Assembly: GCA_023630585.1 (NCBI GenBank) | Contig: CM042542.1 | Span: 26,844,440 to 26,908,439, forward strand | Reading direction: 5' to 3' | DNA length: 64,000 bases | DNA from: Cranoglanis bouderius | Lineage: Eukaryota > Chordata > Actinopteri > Siluriformes > Cranoglanididae | Shown: one piece after another, positions 1 to 11,226 of the stretch | Layout: each line of letters opens with the position of its first letter | Position numbering within the stretch: the stretch's first letter is position 1 | Made by a program: the position numbers and the translations under genes | The notes under the pieces: model-generated | Databases searched by the model: none | Told to the model about the DNA's origin: nothing | Seen by the model: only the letters and a program-made list of their open reading frames with translations

Positions 1-1574
1 CCAACGACCTAGAGAAAAAGGCTGACAAAAGCCAATAACCTTAGAATTAAAGTGTCATAAAGGTATTCTGTAGACATTAATAATTCACTTCCCGCACCAG
101 TATTTAGCTAGTAATGGAGGTGTTGTCTTGATGCTTGTATGTGTGTGGCTGTTTGTGCTTGATGTTTTCCAGCGCTCGCTGATGTCCTTTCCTCCAACAT
201 CACCGACCGAAGGGGGGGATATGTAATGCCTCAGCACAAGCAGCATCATATAATTCACACAATTATAACCAGAAGAAATAAAACAATGGGCCTTCTCAGC
301 CAGAGAACCCACAAGAAACTCTGTACCAAAATGTCTCCACTCAGGGAGCCATAAAACAAGGAATCCACCCCAGACACCCAGGAGCCACTTAAATCCAGCA
401 TGTGCATCCGCCTTATCTCAACCAACACGGCAAGCGTTAAAGGCCTCCTTGACCCAGGGCTGAACCCTCTCGACCACAGAAACTGCTCTCAAATGCAGTG
501 ATTTAGGCCTTTTTGGGCCAGACCAGTAAGGCCAATAAATTGTGGAAGAAAGGAGAGACCTTTTCGCTCAGTCACGAAGATTACACATTCCACAATTCCA
601 CACAAGGACTCACACATTCCACAATCGGTGCCTACCAGGAGCAACGACTGTGGGAATTAATACATCTTTGAACAACTGCAATCACCTATGTCCTACCATG
701 TGTTGTTCTATTTTCTTCATGTGTATCACCTTTAAGTTGCCACTAATTATTTCATTTAATCATGTATTAGTGTAGTAGCCCTAGGAGGATCATTGTGTTT
801 TAAATATTAGTAATGTACTTTAAGTATAGTCAAACATGTCTTGTTTGGTATGAATGTGTTCATTGAGTGATTTCCTAAATCATAAGAGTAAGGAAATTTG
901 TGTAGATTGTTCTGATATGTACATGCAAGTTTCAGGACAAAGTTTAATAATCCACTCATCATTGAAGAGTGCGGAACCACTCATCCACATGGACAAGGGG
1001 CTGATTAGCATAATAGGTGGAGAATCTGGCTAACACCCCGCCCAAAGACAATATTGATTGGAGGAAGCACTCTGGGCTGGACTAGCCCAGGAAGTGTTAA
1101 AATCCTAAGAACACAAGTTCTGAAGGTCGTCACTTGCTTCGCTCTCTCTCGTGTCTCTTGCTTCTTGGCACGTTTCGAAGGACGGGGTCGGTGGAGGGTC
1201 TCCAGAGCCAATCAACGTCGGGGAGATCAGATCACGTTTACCTCGGCCTGGGGACCCAGCGAGAGCCGCCGCCTGCTTTTCAAACCTCCCGCCTTCATTC
1301 CACTCAGCATTCCGATTGGTCTTCCGAGACGCCTCTCACCGACCAGACCGCTGACGACACCACGACGTAACGAGGAAATCCCTTCAACACAGCTAAGGCA
1401 AGCGCAACACCCCAGAATCTAGCTAATCTGGTGTCTATAATAAGTTGAGCCCTTCTAAAGGAAGTGAAGATAAATTAATAAGTTGATGGTTCGTTCAGAT
1501 CATGGTCTGTGAAATAGCATGCAACGCTAGAGACTCGGAACTTCATTCACCCTTCATCATCACCCGTTTATGTA

Positions 1575-1612
<38 letters not shown>

Positions 1613-2128
1613 CGTGTGTTTTATATATTAGATTAGTTTCTGTGTCATAGAATAGTTCAATAAAGTCTCGTCTGTCCTTAAATGCGTGTTCTTTTTGCTT
1701 ACAAGTGTCTATTGCCTTGAATTGCGATTCTGCTACATGCTCTTAGAATAATGTGTCACTATGTTTAGGATATTATTGCCGGTGGCCACGGAGGTAATAT
1801 CTAATGCATAATTGATGAATACACTAGTTTCAACTTATCGCTGGACGAATAGTTGATCAGTAATACTAAATTAGTCAAATTTCCCTTTACGAGCTGATCT
1901 GTTAATCTCTCTGACATCTCTGGAGGAGAATAAAGATAGCTCGATTTAACAACTAATTTTTACTTACGTAAAATGGTGGAGAATATATCAAATTAACCCA
2001 AACAGCTAATTTTCACTACATATTCTGTTAGATAAGGCGGGCACGCTTTAAAACTCTTGTCTCCTTTAAAACGGTGCTTTGAATCCAAGCGTGCGCTTTT
2101 CTATCATTTTTAAAGCTGATTCGCTACA
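1..2128 (+). repeat. 5' LTR (5' edge missing)
   Basis: This matches 6584-8697 almost base for base and ends in CTACA at 2128, where the two copies diverge. It has a TATA-like stretch near 1434-1442, a variable GT run at about 1577-1619 and an AATAAA polyadenylation signal at 1659-1664. About 216 bp are missing at its start if the LTR begins just after the polypurine tract. Small ORFs inside are identical in both LTRs and show no coding character. Confidence 0.85.
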
Positions 2129-4527
2129 TATTTTGGTGGAAAGAATGTGGGCAATTCAATCTAGACTGTAAGCATTGAGTCACGTGTGTAACTTTTCTAT
2201 TATTGTGGATAATAGATCAGAGACGGAAAGACGAGTCTGATGTGTGAATGTGTGACGTACACAATGTGTGCCGGTTTGCTGTGTGAATGGATGTGAAGTG
2301 ATAGCCCGGTCTGCTTCTCTATTGTTAACCTGCAGGGAGTAATAATTAAAAGTGCCCCTGGTAGGACGAAGAAATCTCCTCTCAGTGTGGCAAGGATAAG
2401 GATATTGAGCGTGTTCCTCAAATTCTTCCTAAAAGGCCGTATGTATAGCTAAATTGATGCATTGTGTGTTCCAGTGTTGGTCAAACAGCTATCGTAATCA
2501 TTAAAATTGCCTCTGTCAGAACGAAGAAATCTTCTCACAGTACGGTAAAAATAGAGAGTTGAGCGTGTTCCTCAGTCTCTTTTGAACGGCCTCGTGTTGT
2601 AGCTAAATGATGCCATTGCGTGTTCCAATGCCATTCCAATAGCTATTTTAATTCCCTGAGTTAACTATCAGAGCAGCGAGCTCGTGCTTGTCCTTTGTGT
2701 CCGCTCGCAGAGTAGCTTTGAGAGAAATACGCCTCTCAGTGCAACACTTTGTCAGTGTCCGAGCTGTGTTGAATGAAAGTTTGTTTAAAACGAGATCAAA
2801 TTAAATTTTGATAAGTTTGTGTAAACAACAGCGTAAAAAAAGGAAACCCTGTTGTGTTTGTGTGCCCAGTGAAGCTGGCACTGAATTTTAAGATCCTCCG
2901 AGATCGCATTTATTAGTTTATAAGTATTGAGTTAGCCGCAGGGAACCTGCAGATTAAACTGATCTCACGGTGAAAACCTGAGCTTTGAAGCGCCACGTCA
3001 TAAAACGGGCTACAAATAGTGTTTATTTGTGTGAAATGCGCTGACATTTCCCAACATGCTATATTTGCATGCAGCAATTCATGATCGTGTGTTTTGCATT
3101 TGAAATTCCGTTGCAGCCAGTAAAGCGGAATAAATTCGTTTAACCAACAGCGAAAAAAACAAAAAACAAAAAACTGCTGTGTTTGTGTGTCCAGAGAAGC
3201 TAAGATCCACCGAGATCGCATTACTCGCAGTGTACCCGCTGCTTAAATAAGTTTATATCACTCTCAGCAAAGAGAGATTCTTAGCGCCACGCCCACTCGC
3301 AAGCTACAAGTAAGTGGTGTGTTATGTGCGTAGTGTTTAAATGCGCCGACATTCATGCAAAGCGCTTGCGTGCAACACACAACGTACTAACTGTGTTTGT
3401 GTAGACTGCCATAGCAACGAGTGAACCCGGAAGTCCTAGGAGACTCTTCCGTTGTAACTCCGAACTGCGCATGCGTAGTCATCCGACGCCATATTGTAAA
3501 CAAACTCTCCGGTGTTGCTAAGCTACCCGAAGCAGTGTGTACATTGAGGCATACGCTAAAACGCCTCAAAGACTAGCAGTTAGCGATTAGCATGTTGTGA
3601 CTTACAGCAGTTGGATACAGCTAACGTTTTGGGTACTGCTAAAGTGATTAACCCCTGTACTTCTCTTTCACTTTCTCGTTTCATTTACTTTCCTCACTTT
3701 TACCATTTTCCCTCATTCTTCTAGAAAGGAGACACTTACCCACAATAATTTACTGTGTTAAATGTAAATTTAATAAAGCTATTAAATTTAACTGAAAACA
3801 CTCTAAATTGTGGATGCTTCTCCATCAAGTTAAAACACGGTTATTTAACCTCTAAGGCCCTGCAATAGGATACACTACTAACCTTTCCTTTTTAATGAAT
3901 TTCAAAGTAAATCAGAGATAACCCTCTTTTACTTTAAACTCATTCCAGGCATATAGTTGTACATCAACTGTAAATCAATATTCCTAGTTAAGCATAACTG
4001 CAGGAGAGCCTATCTGTGAACTCGATACACTCACTAACTGAGCTTTATCACACTCAGTCCCTTTCTGTCCTTTTCTACCTGCTTCTTTCTTAGCGATCAC
4101 GTTTCAGAGACCAAGCCTGTGTGAACCATCAACAGACTCTACAAAAAAAAAAGGGGAATAAGCCATAAGAGTTTAATCAATCCCTGCTTGATTTATACCA
4201 AATCTAATTTCTTCTGATTTTCAAATCTTTGAATTTCTTTCTAGTTTTCTTTTAACAGAAGAAGTTTCTTCCATCGAGAACAGCTTTGTTATTCCTTCTC
4301 TGTTTTCCCCTTTAGTCGTTTGTTTTGATTTGTGTTGCAGGAAGAAAGACTCCACCCACTAGTCATTCTCCCGCAGTGAGACCACAAGTCCTCAAAACAC
4401 GCCACTAGAGGTTCACAATTACAATCACTTAAACAACATTTAGCTGTCCCACTACACTTAGGCTCCCATACATTGTAAAGATCTGTGTCAGTCTCTCCAA
4501 CGCCAGGCTCCCCCACGACGTGCCAAT
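2129..4527 (+). other. LTR-element leader, non-coding
   Basis: This is 2.4 kb between the 5' LTR and the gag ORF with no ORF above about 100 codons on the plus strand. A TGG-initial stretch at 2134-2151 lies where a tRNA primer-binding site is expected, but I could not match it to a specific tRNA. The region contains internal imperfect duplications (separate entry and finding). Such a long leader could hold packaging or splicing signals; none is recognised. Confidence 0.5.
2342..2660 (+). repeat. Imperfect 155-bp tandem repeat in leader
   Basis: The segment starting near 2363 (ACGAAGAAATCT followed by TTGAGCGTGTTCCTCA) recurs at about 2518 with substitutions. Two diverged units stand head to tail. 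A second diverged pair, marked by TGTGTTTGTGTG..CCAG and CGAGATCGCATT, lies about 325 bp apart near 2852 and 3177. Confidence 0.7.
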
Positions 4528-6261
4528 ATGCCTCACGTCACAGACCGCTTCGCCCACTGGGAAGACTTAGAGGCATGGCTGAGCAGTGCAACAGACCGCC
4601 TCACACCCAAGGTCTTCGAACTGTTATTAGTATTAATAGTAGTGACAATTCTAAGAAGACTCATAACCCATGATCAGCGACAGCATTCTAGTCACCAGGA
4701 GCAAAACCAAATCACCATCTGCCTAAGCCACATCCTCCTGGCCCAGCTGAAACTAAGTGACAAGCACATCACCTATCTTCAAGAGGAGATGACACGTGCC
4801 CAAAGATGCATAGACAAGCTGGAAGAGAAAGACCAGGACAAACCCAAAGGCTCACATGAAATGGAGCAAGAGGCAAACAAAGATATTGCAAAGCTCCAAC
4901 AAATGCTAGCAGCAGCCCTGAAAGAAAAGGATGAAGCAACAGCTGCCCAGAGAGACCTAGCGAACAATCTTCAATATACCAAGCAGCTACTGGAGAAAGC
5001 TACGTCTGAAATTAAGGACAAGAACACCAAAATCAAGGCCCTGGAAGCCCACCTGGAAAAGTCCAGCGACAGAATTGAAAGTCTGACACAACAGCTCGAC
5101 CGCACCAGAGAAGAGGTCGACACAGTGACAGAAGAGCTCAAGCATGCCTACAAGCTGCAACCAGAGCCAAGAAAGGTGAGACACCTGCCAGCATCACCGA
5201 GGCCCAGCAGAGCAGGGTCCCCCATGTACGGGTTGACACAAGAAACAAGGAGTGAGGAGGCAAAACACAGAGCCTTTCCAGCCCTCACGGAGGAATTTGT
5301 TCCGGCAGACAGAAGGAAAGGACCCATCCAGGCAGACCCCGAAGCTGCACATGGCTTGGACCTAAAAGACCTAAACTGTCTGGCCAGGAACATCAATAAA
5401 TTCACACCGAATGCCATTGAAGGTTACGACATACAGACCTACCTAAAGGACATTGACTTCCACCTGGAAATGAGGCCTCAGGTGACCAACCGAGACAGGC
5501 TCTTTCTTCTGAGGACGACATCCAGTTCAGAGGTGCGAAGTTTCCTTGACAGACAGCCGATCCACATCAGGTTAGATTATCATCTACTCTGTCAGGCACT
5601 GATTAAAGAATTTGCAGACCCAGAGTCTGAACATGGACTGTCAGCCGCCCTGGAAACCAAACAGGGTCGGCAAGAGCATCCCCAAGCCTACTACCACAGG
5701 CTCAGGCGAGCCTACTTTGGGGCACACAATGAGCTGGAACTGGAAGAGGACATGAACTTTAAAACCCTCTTCCTAAGGAACCTGCATCCTGGAGTAAGCC
5801 GTCACCTAGGTGTCATGGCCTGCCCTCGCACGATGACAATCCGACAGCTTCGTGACCTAACCCACCGGGCCTACAACAAACAAAAGATGGCCTCAAGGAA
5901 AGGTAATAAAATGTTCACAGTCCGCAACCACAGAACCCATGACCAAGAGCTGGCACTGGAAGACATTCAGCATCATGACAGCGCCAGACTCTCACCTGAA
6001 GAACGGTACCTCCATGCCCGTGGCAACCACAAGAAATTAACCAGCCACCAGAAATACAAGGGCAGTCGACGATGGAGCCCACCTCGGCACCGCTCAGAAC
6101 AAGCCAAACCTGAGTATGCCCGAGAACAAGACACTCCATCCTCAGTTGACATGCAAGGACTGATCCAGCAACTGAAGGAGCTCCTCCAAAGAAATGAATA
6201 CTCCAGGAAACATGAGGACATGCCAGAACTGCATCACTGGACCAACCTCTTGATATCATAG
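4528..6261 (+). CDS. Gag-like structural protein of LTR element
   Basis: This 577-residue ORF is the only substantial one in the element. From the N-terminus it has a hydrophobic stretch at about residues 29-41 followed by basic residues; a long, highly charged heptad-rich coiled coil at about 75-208; a Pro/Arg linker; and an alpha-helical region at about 280-455 that reads like a retrotransposon capsid domain (the sequence DIDFHLEMRP and spaced Leu/Trp-poor helices typical of gag). The C-terminus is basic, but no CCHC zinc knuckle is seen, so nucleic-acid binding would rest on basic residues. Expected role is particle assembly around the element RNA. The ORF is intact from ATG to stop. The N-terminal hydrophobic plus coiled-coil arrangement is unusual for Metaviridae and closer to what is described for some fish endogenous elements or foamy-like Gag; that comparison is inference. 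Confidence 0.7.
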   Translation: MPHVTDRFAHWEDLEAWLSSATDRLTPKVFELLLVLIVVTILRRLITHDQRQHSSHQEQNQITICLSHILLAQLKLSDKHITYLQEEMTRAQRCIDKLEEKDQDKPKGSHEMEQEANKDIAKLQQMLAAALKEKDEATAAQRDLANNLQYTKQLLEKATSEIKDKNTKIKALEAHLEKSSDRIESLTQQLDRTREEVDTVTEELKHAYKLQPEPRKVRHLPASPRPSRAGSPMYGLTQETRSEEAKHRAFPALTEEFVPADRRKGPIQADPEAAHGLDLKDLNCLARNINKFTPNAIEGYDIQTYLKDIDFHLEMRPQVTNRDRLFLLRTTSSSEVRSFLDRQPIHIRLDYHLLCQALIKEFADPESEHGLSAALETKQGRQEHPQAYYHRLRRAYFGAHNELELEEDMNFKTLFLRNLHPGVSRHLGVMACPRTMTIRQLRDLTHRAYNKQKMASRKGNKMFTVRNHRTHDQELALEDIQHHDSARLSPEERYLHARGNHKKLTSHQKYKGSRRWSPPRHRSEQAKPEYAREQDTPSSVDMQGLIQQLKELLQRNEYSRKHEDMPELHHWTNLLIS

Positions 6262-6350
6262 ACAAGCTCACAACAGCCGCATACAGGATCAAGATCCACC
6301 ATGGGCACAGAGAGCTGACCCTCAAATGGTTCCAGTGAAATCAGAAGCGC

Positions 6351-6366
6351 AAGAAAAGGGGGGGAG
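6351..6366 (+). other. Polypurine tract
   Basis: A 16-nt all-purine run (AAGAAAAGGGGGGGAG) is followed after one base by TG at 6368. This is the classical context for plus-strand primer and LTR start. Confidence 0.65.
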
Positions 6367-6367
6367 C

Positions 6368-8697
6368 TGAAACAGATTGACACAGTTCAGACCACTTATA
6401 CACTACACCACCCTAACATACATCTAAATCAACCACCATAAACACTTAAATCGACTCACACTAGTGTAAAGAAGTGCACTCACATCAGCATAGGGAAACA
6501 ATGCTGTTTATAATCAAGAGTTTTCTTCTGCCGATCACTTCCACTATTATTGCTTTCTCTCGCTTTCCTCTTTTCTTGTAGGCCCAACGACCTAGAGAAA
6601 AAGGCTGACAAAAGCCAATAACCTTAGAATTAAAGTGTCATAAAGGTATTCTGTAGACATTAATAATTCACTTCCCGCACCAGTATTTAGCTAGTAATGG
6701 AGGTGTTGTCTTGATGCTTGTATGTGTGTGGCTGTTTGTGCTTGATGTTTTCCAGCGCTCGCTGATGTCCTTTCCTCCAACATCACCGACCGAAGGGGGG
6801 GATATGTAATGCCTCAGCACAAGCAGCATCATATAATTCACACAATTATAACCAGAAGAAATAAAACAATGGGCCTTCTCAGCCAGAGAACCCACAAGAA
6901 ACTCTGTACCAAAATGTCTCCACTCAGGGAGCCATAAAACAAGGAATCCACCCCAGACACCCAGGAGCCACTTAAATCCAGCATGTGCATCCGCCTTATC
7001 TCAACCAACACGGCAAGCGTTAAAGGCCTCCTTGACCCAGGGCTGAACCCTCTCGACCACAGAAACTGCTCTCAAATGCAGTGATTTAGGCCTTTTTGGG
7101 CCAGACCAGTAAGGCCAATAAATTGTGGAAGAAAGGAGAGACCTTTTCGCTCAGTCACGAAGATTACACATTCCACAATTCCACACAAGGACTCACACAT
7201 TCCACAATCGGTGCCTACCAGGAGCAACGACTGTGGGAATTAATACATCTTTGAACAACTGCAATCACCTATGTCCTACCATGTGTTGTTCTATTTTCGT
7301 CATGTGTATCACCTTTAAGTTGCCACTAATTATTTCATTTAATCATGTATTTGTGTAGTAGCCCTAGGAGGATCATTGTGTTTTAAATATTAGTAATGTA
7401 CTTTAAGTATAGTCAAACATGTCTTGTTTGGTATGAATGTGTTCATTGAGTGATTTCCTAAATCATAAGAGTAAGGAAATTTGTGTAGATTGTTCTGATA
7501 TGTACATGCAAGTTTCAGGACAAAGTTTAATAATCCACTCATCATTGAAGAGTGCGGAACCACTCATCCACATGGACAAGGGGCTGATTAGCATAATAGG
7601 TGGAGAATCTGGCTAACACCCCGCCCAAAGACAATATTGATTGGAGGAAGCACTCTGGGCTGGACTAGCCCAGGAAGTGTTAAAATCCTAAGAACACAAG
7701 TTCTGAAGGTCGTCACTTGCTTCGCTCTCTCTCGTGTCTCTTGCTTCTTGGCACGTTTCGAAGGACGGGGTCGGTGGAGGGTCTCCAGAGCCAATCAACG
7801 TCGGGGAGATCAGATCACGTTTACCTCGGCCTGGGGACCCAGCGAGAGCCGCCGCCTGCTTTTCAAACCTCCCGCCTTCATTCCACTCAGCATTCCGATT
7901 GGTCTTCCGAGACGCCTCTCACCGACCAGACCGCTGACGACACCACGACGTAACGAGGAAATCCCTTCAACACAGCTAAGGCAAGCGCAACACCCCAGAA
8001 TCTAGCTAATCTGGTGTCTATAATAAGTTGAGCCCTTCTAAAGGAAGTGAAGATAAATTAATAAGTTGATGGTTCGTTCAGATCATGGTCTGTGAAATAG
8101 CATGCAACGCTAGAGACTCGGAACTTCATTCACCCTTCATCATCACCCGTTTATGTATGCGTGTGTGTGTGTGTGTGTGTGCGTGTGTTTTATATATTAG
8201 ATTAGTTTCTGTGTCATAGAATAGTTCAATAAAGTCTCGTCTGTCCTTAAATGCGTGTTCTTTTTGCTTACAAGTGTCTATTGCCTTGAATTGCGATTCT
8301 GCTACATGCTCTTAGAATAATGTGTCACTATGTTTAGGATATTATTGCCGGTGGCCACGGAGGTAATATCTAATGCATAATTGATGAATACACTAGTTTC
8401 AACTTATCGCTGGACGAATAGTTGATCAGTAATACTAAATTAGTCAAATTTCCCTTTACGAGCTGATCTGTTAATCTCTCTGACATCTCTGGAGGAGAAT
8501 AAAGATAGCTCGATTTAACAACTAATTTTTACTTACGTAAAATGGTGGAGAATATATCAAATTAACCCAAACAGCTAATTTTCACTACATATTCTGTTAG
8601 ATAAGGCGGGCACGCTTTAAAACTCTTGTCTCCTTTAAAACGGTGCTTTGAATCCAAGCGTGCGCTTTTCTATCATTTTTAAAGCTGATTCGCTACA
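6368..8697 (+). repeat. 3' LTR
   Basis: It ends in CTACA at 8697, where homology to the first LTR stops. I place the start at TG 6368 because of the adjacent polypurine tract. An alternative start is TGTAG at 6577, which would make perfect 5-bp inverted ends with CTACA. That alternative lies in a pyrimidine-rich splice-acceptor-like stretch (6561-6581) with no adjacent purine tract. AATAAA is at 8228-8233. Confidence 0.75.
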
Positions 8698-8754
8698 TTA
8701 TGGTGAACAAGAATCGGGCCCCAGTACTTTACCGCCGTAACAAAAACACACGTG

Positions 8755-8873
8755 TCAGAGCGAGCCGTGGGCCACACTCGGCCCCGGATAATACATGCCG
8801 ATGCCGTGTCTGAGCCGCAGGCACCGCGGGCTGCCGAGCTCGGGCCCATTACCACATGCTATCTGACGCTCGT
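8755..8873 (-). CDS. Possible second exon of small secreted-protein gene
   Basis: Reading the minus strand, a strong acceptor (a pyrimidine tract ending CTTCTTAG at 8874-8880) opens a 119-nt stretch. Only one of its three frames is open, and that frame is in phase with the signal-peptide exon at 11018-11105. It runs 39 codons to TGA at 8755-8757, giving a joined product of 68 residues. The exon is CpG- and GC-rich against AT-rich surroundings and contains two Cys. I recognise no family. The 3' LTR of the retroelement begins only 57 bp beyond the stop, so the natural 3' UTR may be displaced. It could equally be a chance open frame. Confidence 0.3.
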
Positions 8874-9345
8874 CTAAGAAGAGTAAAAACAGAAAACGCC
8901 CTCGAGTTCACCATCAACACATTCATTTTACCCAGATGACCATGTATTCAGTTCACCCCAGTTATCTGTATTACTGAATGTGATGATTGTATAAAAAGTA
9001 TTATTGGCTAAAATGAGTTAAGAATGAACGCAGCATATTCCTCATTAAATGTGCACCATGACAGGATATTCAGATTCGATTCCACAAAGAATAAATCACA
9101 TGGTTTTTAAATGTTTGTGGATTTCAGTTCAGTAAAAGTGAACAAGAGTTTTTCTCAACAACGTAATCAACAAATGTTTCAACAATTTCACAAACATCAG
9201 TTTGTCCATTTCATGAAACACTTTTACAAACAAACTAACAAAAACTTTGATCCGACCACGTTTTCATAAAAACATCGCTTTTCTCTGGCCACAACACACA
9301 TAGCATGTGTGTAAAACTCGTCTCATTATCATATAATGCGTCATG

Positions 9346-9381
<36 letters not shown>

Positions 9382-9524
9382 ACACACACACACACACACA
9401 CAGACAGGATACAGGCAAGGTCGGGGATTATTTAATCAGTGTTTAAACATCAGTTCTCAGGACGCGCACATATAGCAGGGGTGTAAAACCCACATTAACA
9501 CATAATACTTTCGTGAAACACACA

Positions 9525-9581
<57 letters not shown>

Positions 9582-11017
9582 GGGAAAGAACAAACTTCCA
9601 GGATACAGGGAAAAAAAGTTATAAATTACAGCGCTCGCCAAACTGTCAGTTCAAGGGGGTCATAATTCACACACGTTCGCGAGTGACACTGGAGTCATAA
9701 TTTATACACATTTCATGACAGTGACATGAGCTTTTTGTGATTTATGTACCTTACAGAAACGTTCGTGGGGAGGGTTTAAGGGATGGTCTTCGGTTTTTGA
9801 TAACACCCCTGTTTTCCCCCACTGACGCAAAAGCCGACACCACTCATTTCAACACGTATTCTTGGTGAAATACACATCGTCCTTCTAAGGGTTTGGGAAA
9901 CTCGTGGATCAGACGCCGTGTGGGTGTTACGGAGCCTCTTCTATGTTTTATCCACAGCTATTTATTTAATCAATAGCTTTTCAACACGCACATAGCGGGG
10001 GTGTAAAAACCATTAACACACACACACACACACACACACACACGTATGTACGCACGCACGCACGCACATGCACGCACGCACATACGCACGCATGCGCATA
10101 CATACACACAGACAGAAGACTGGTGGGGCCATAAATTACAGGTTGGGCTGAACTGTCAATCAGACTGACATGAGGGGTCATAAATCATATGACAGGGGGG
10201 TCATAAATAATTTTTTGACATAAAGTATATGATATAACTACAGATAAGTGGGAGCTGGAGAAAAAATGACAAAAAATAAGAGTTTAGTAAATCATTTCCC
10301 TCGTCTCACAAATCACGTTTGCCTAAAAGTCTTGTATCGACACATCGCTATATCTCCAGCTAAAAACACAAGGTTCCTGGAAGGTTCCTCAGAACGGCTC
10401 ACAAGGTTCATGAGGTTTTTATTTAAAAAAAAAATACAAAACAACTAATAATAAAAAAAATAAAGGTTTCCAATGGAAATGTAAATGTTGAATGTAGCCA
10501 CAAAAATCGGCTAAATATATAATAAACATGACCTTAATTATTACATATATTTTTAAACGGAGCCCAAACTTGATTTCTCATCACTATTACACAAACATAA
10601 AGGAAAGGAAAAGTTTGAATAATAATCTTAACTACAGAATCCTAAATCAGTTCTATGTTAAAGATCCACCTTTAACTTTATTCTCTAAAATTAAAAGATA
10701 AAAGATATAACATGAGAAAAATCAAGAAAACCTTTTTTTCTACATGAATTTGTTCGATTGTTAATTAATCCACTGGTTCATTAAGACGGATTCATTGTTT
10801 AACTGAAGATCATAACAGCTGTATTAAAAGTAATTATAATATATATATAATTTATTCATAAAAATAAATGTTTCGTGAAAAATTAATGTTTTAAATGCCT
10901 CACCGACAATATAAATAAATAAAATACAATTTTAAAATCCCGACAGTTAAAAAAAATTAAAATAAAAACTTAACAAAGAATAGTAATAAACTCCCGAATA
11001 ATAAAAAAAATACTTAC
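8874..11017 (-). other. Intron-like sequence with CA-rich repeats
   Basis: No coding potential was recognised on either strand. If the two flanking exons are joined, this is a 2144-bp intron. It holds the CA-array region 9293-10170 and AT-rich sequence after 10430. Confidence 0.35.
9293..10170. repeat. Three diverged units of a CA-microsatellite-bearing repeat
   Basis: The phrase 'CACATA..AGC..GTGTAAAA' followed by a (CA)n tract begins near 9296, 9468 and 9987. The later two units also share 'ATAAATTACAG' near 9618 and 10132. The CA tracts are at about 9348-9402, 9520-9578 and 10015-10044. Confidence 0.65.
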
Positions 11018-11105
11018 GGATCGGTGGGACGTCTCGCGCTCCCTCGGTGTAGAAGTCGAACAACAGCAGCAGCAGCAGCGGCACGAGAACCGACCGAGAC
11101 CGCAT
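11018..11105 (-). CDS. First exon encoding a signal peptide (copy 1)
   Basis: On the minus strand an ATG at 11105 opens 29 codons beginning MRSRSVLVP, then six Leu, then FDFYTEGARD. This is a clear secretory signal peptide with likely cleavage after the Gly or Ala. The exon ends at a near-ideal donor (GTAAGTA at 11017-11011), leaving phase 1. A TATA box lies 115 bp upstream of the ATG. This is the 5' end of a secreted or membrane protein gene transcribed leftward. The only matching downstream exon I can propose is 8755-8873. The family is not recognised; the Leu run is CTG-repeat based and could vary in length. Confidence 0.55.
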
Positions 11106-11219
11106 CGTGAATCCAAACGGAAAAACAAGTTTAAAAAATAAAACAATAAGAAAACGTGCGAGCTGTTTACTCCAGGAGGCTGAACGGAGAACTGAAAGGG
11201 GTCACGGAGAGCTCGAGAG

Positions 11220-11226
11220 TTTTTAT
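11220..11226 (-). promoter_or_regulatory. TATA box (copy 1)
   Basis: ATAAAAA lies on the minus strand in a GGGGATAAAAACTC context, 115 bp upstream of the exon ATG. An initiator-like TCAGTTC lies about 30 bp downstream near 11190. Confidence 0.5.

Larger units (their letters stand above)
1..8697 (+). mobile_element. Gag-only (non-autonomous) LTR retrotransposon, 5' end cut by window edge
   Basis: Two direct repeats of more than 2 kb (1-2128 and up to 8697) enclose an internal region with a single long ORF (4528-6261). By eye the LTRs differ only in GT-run length and about two substitutions (near 713 and 752 in the first copy), so insertion was recent. No protease, reverse transcriptase, RNase H, integrase or envelope reading frame exists between the LTRs, so the element would need enzymes from elsewhere. 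A purine-rich tract at 6351-6366 precedes the 3' LTR as a polypurine tract should. The layout of long LTRs with gag only recalls the zebrafish Bhikhari/crestin type of non-autonomous endogenous retroelement; that link is from memory of the layout, not an alignment. The left flank lies outside the window, so no target duplication can be checked. Confidence 0.85.

Noticed and set aside
1054..1422. 122-codon plus-strand ORF in the LTR, repeated at 7637-8005
   Set aside because: It lies wholly within the LTR. Identical copies are expected from LTR identity, and there is no domain or start context; several frames are open in the same GC-rich stretch.
4485..4673. Short ORF overlapping the gag start
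   Set aside because: It is in another frame with no motif and is terminated early; probably incidental.
8698..8760. Thought of as a 28S rDNA fragment because of TGGTGAAC and GC-rich sequence
   Set aside because: I could not extend the match beyond a few bases; an exon-like reading fits the splice signals better.
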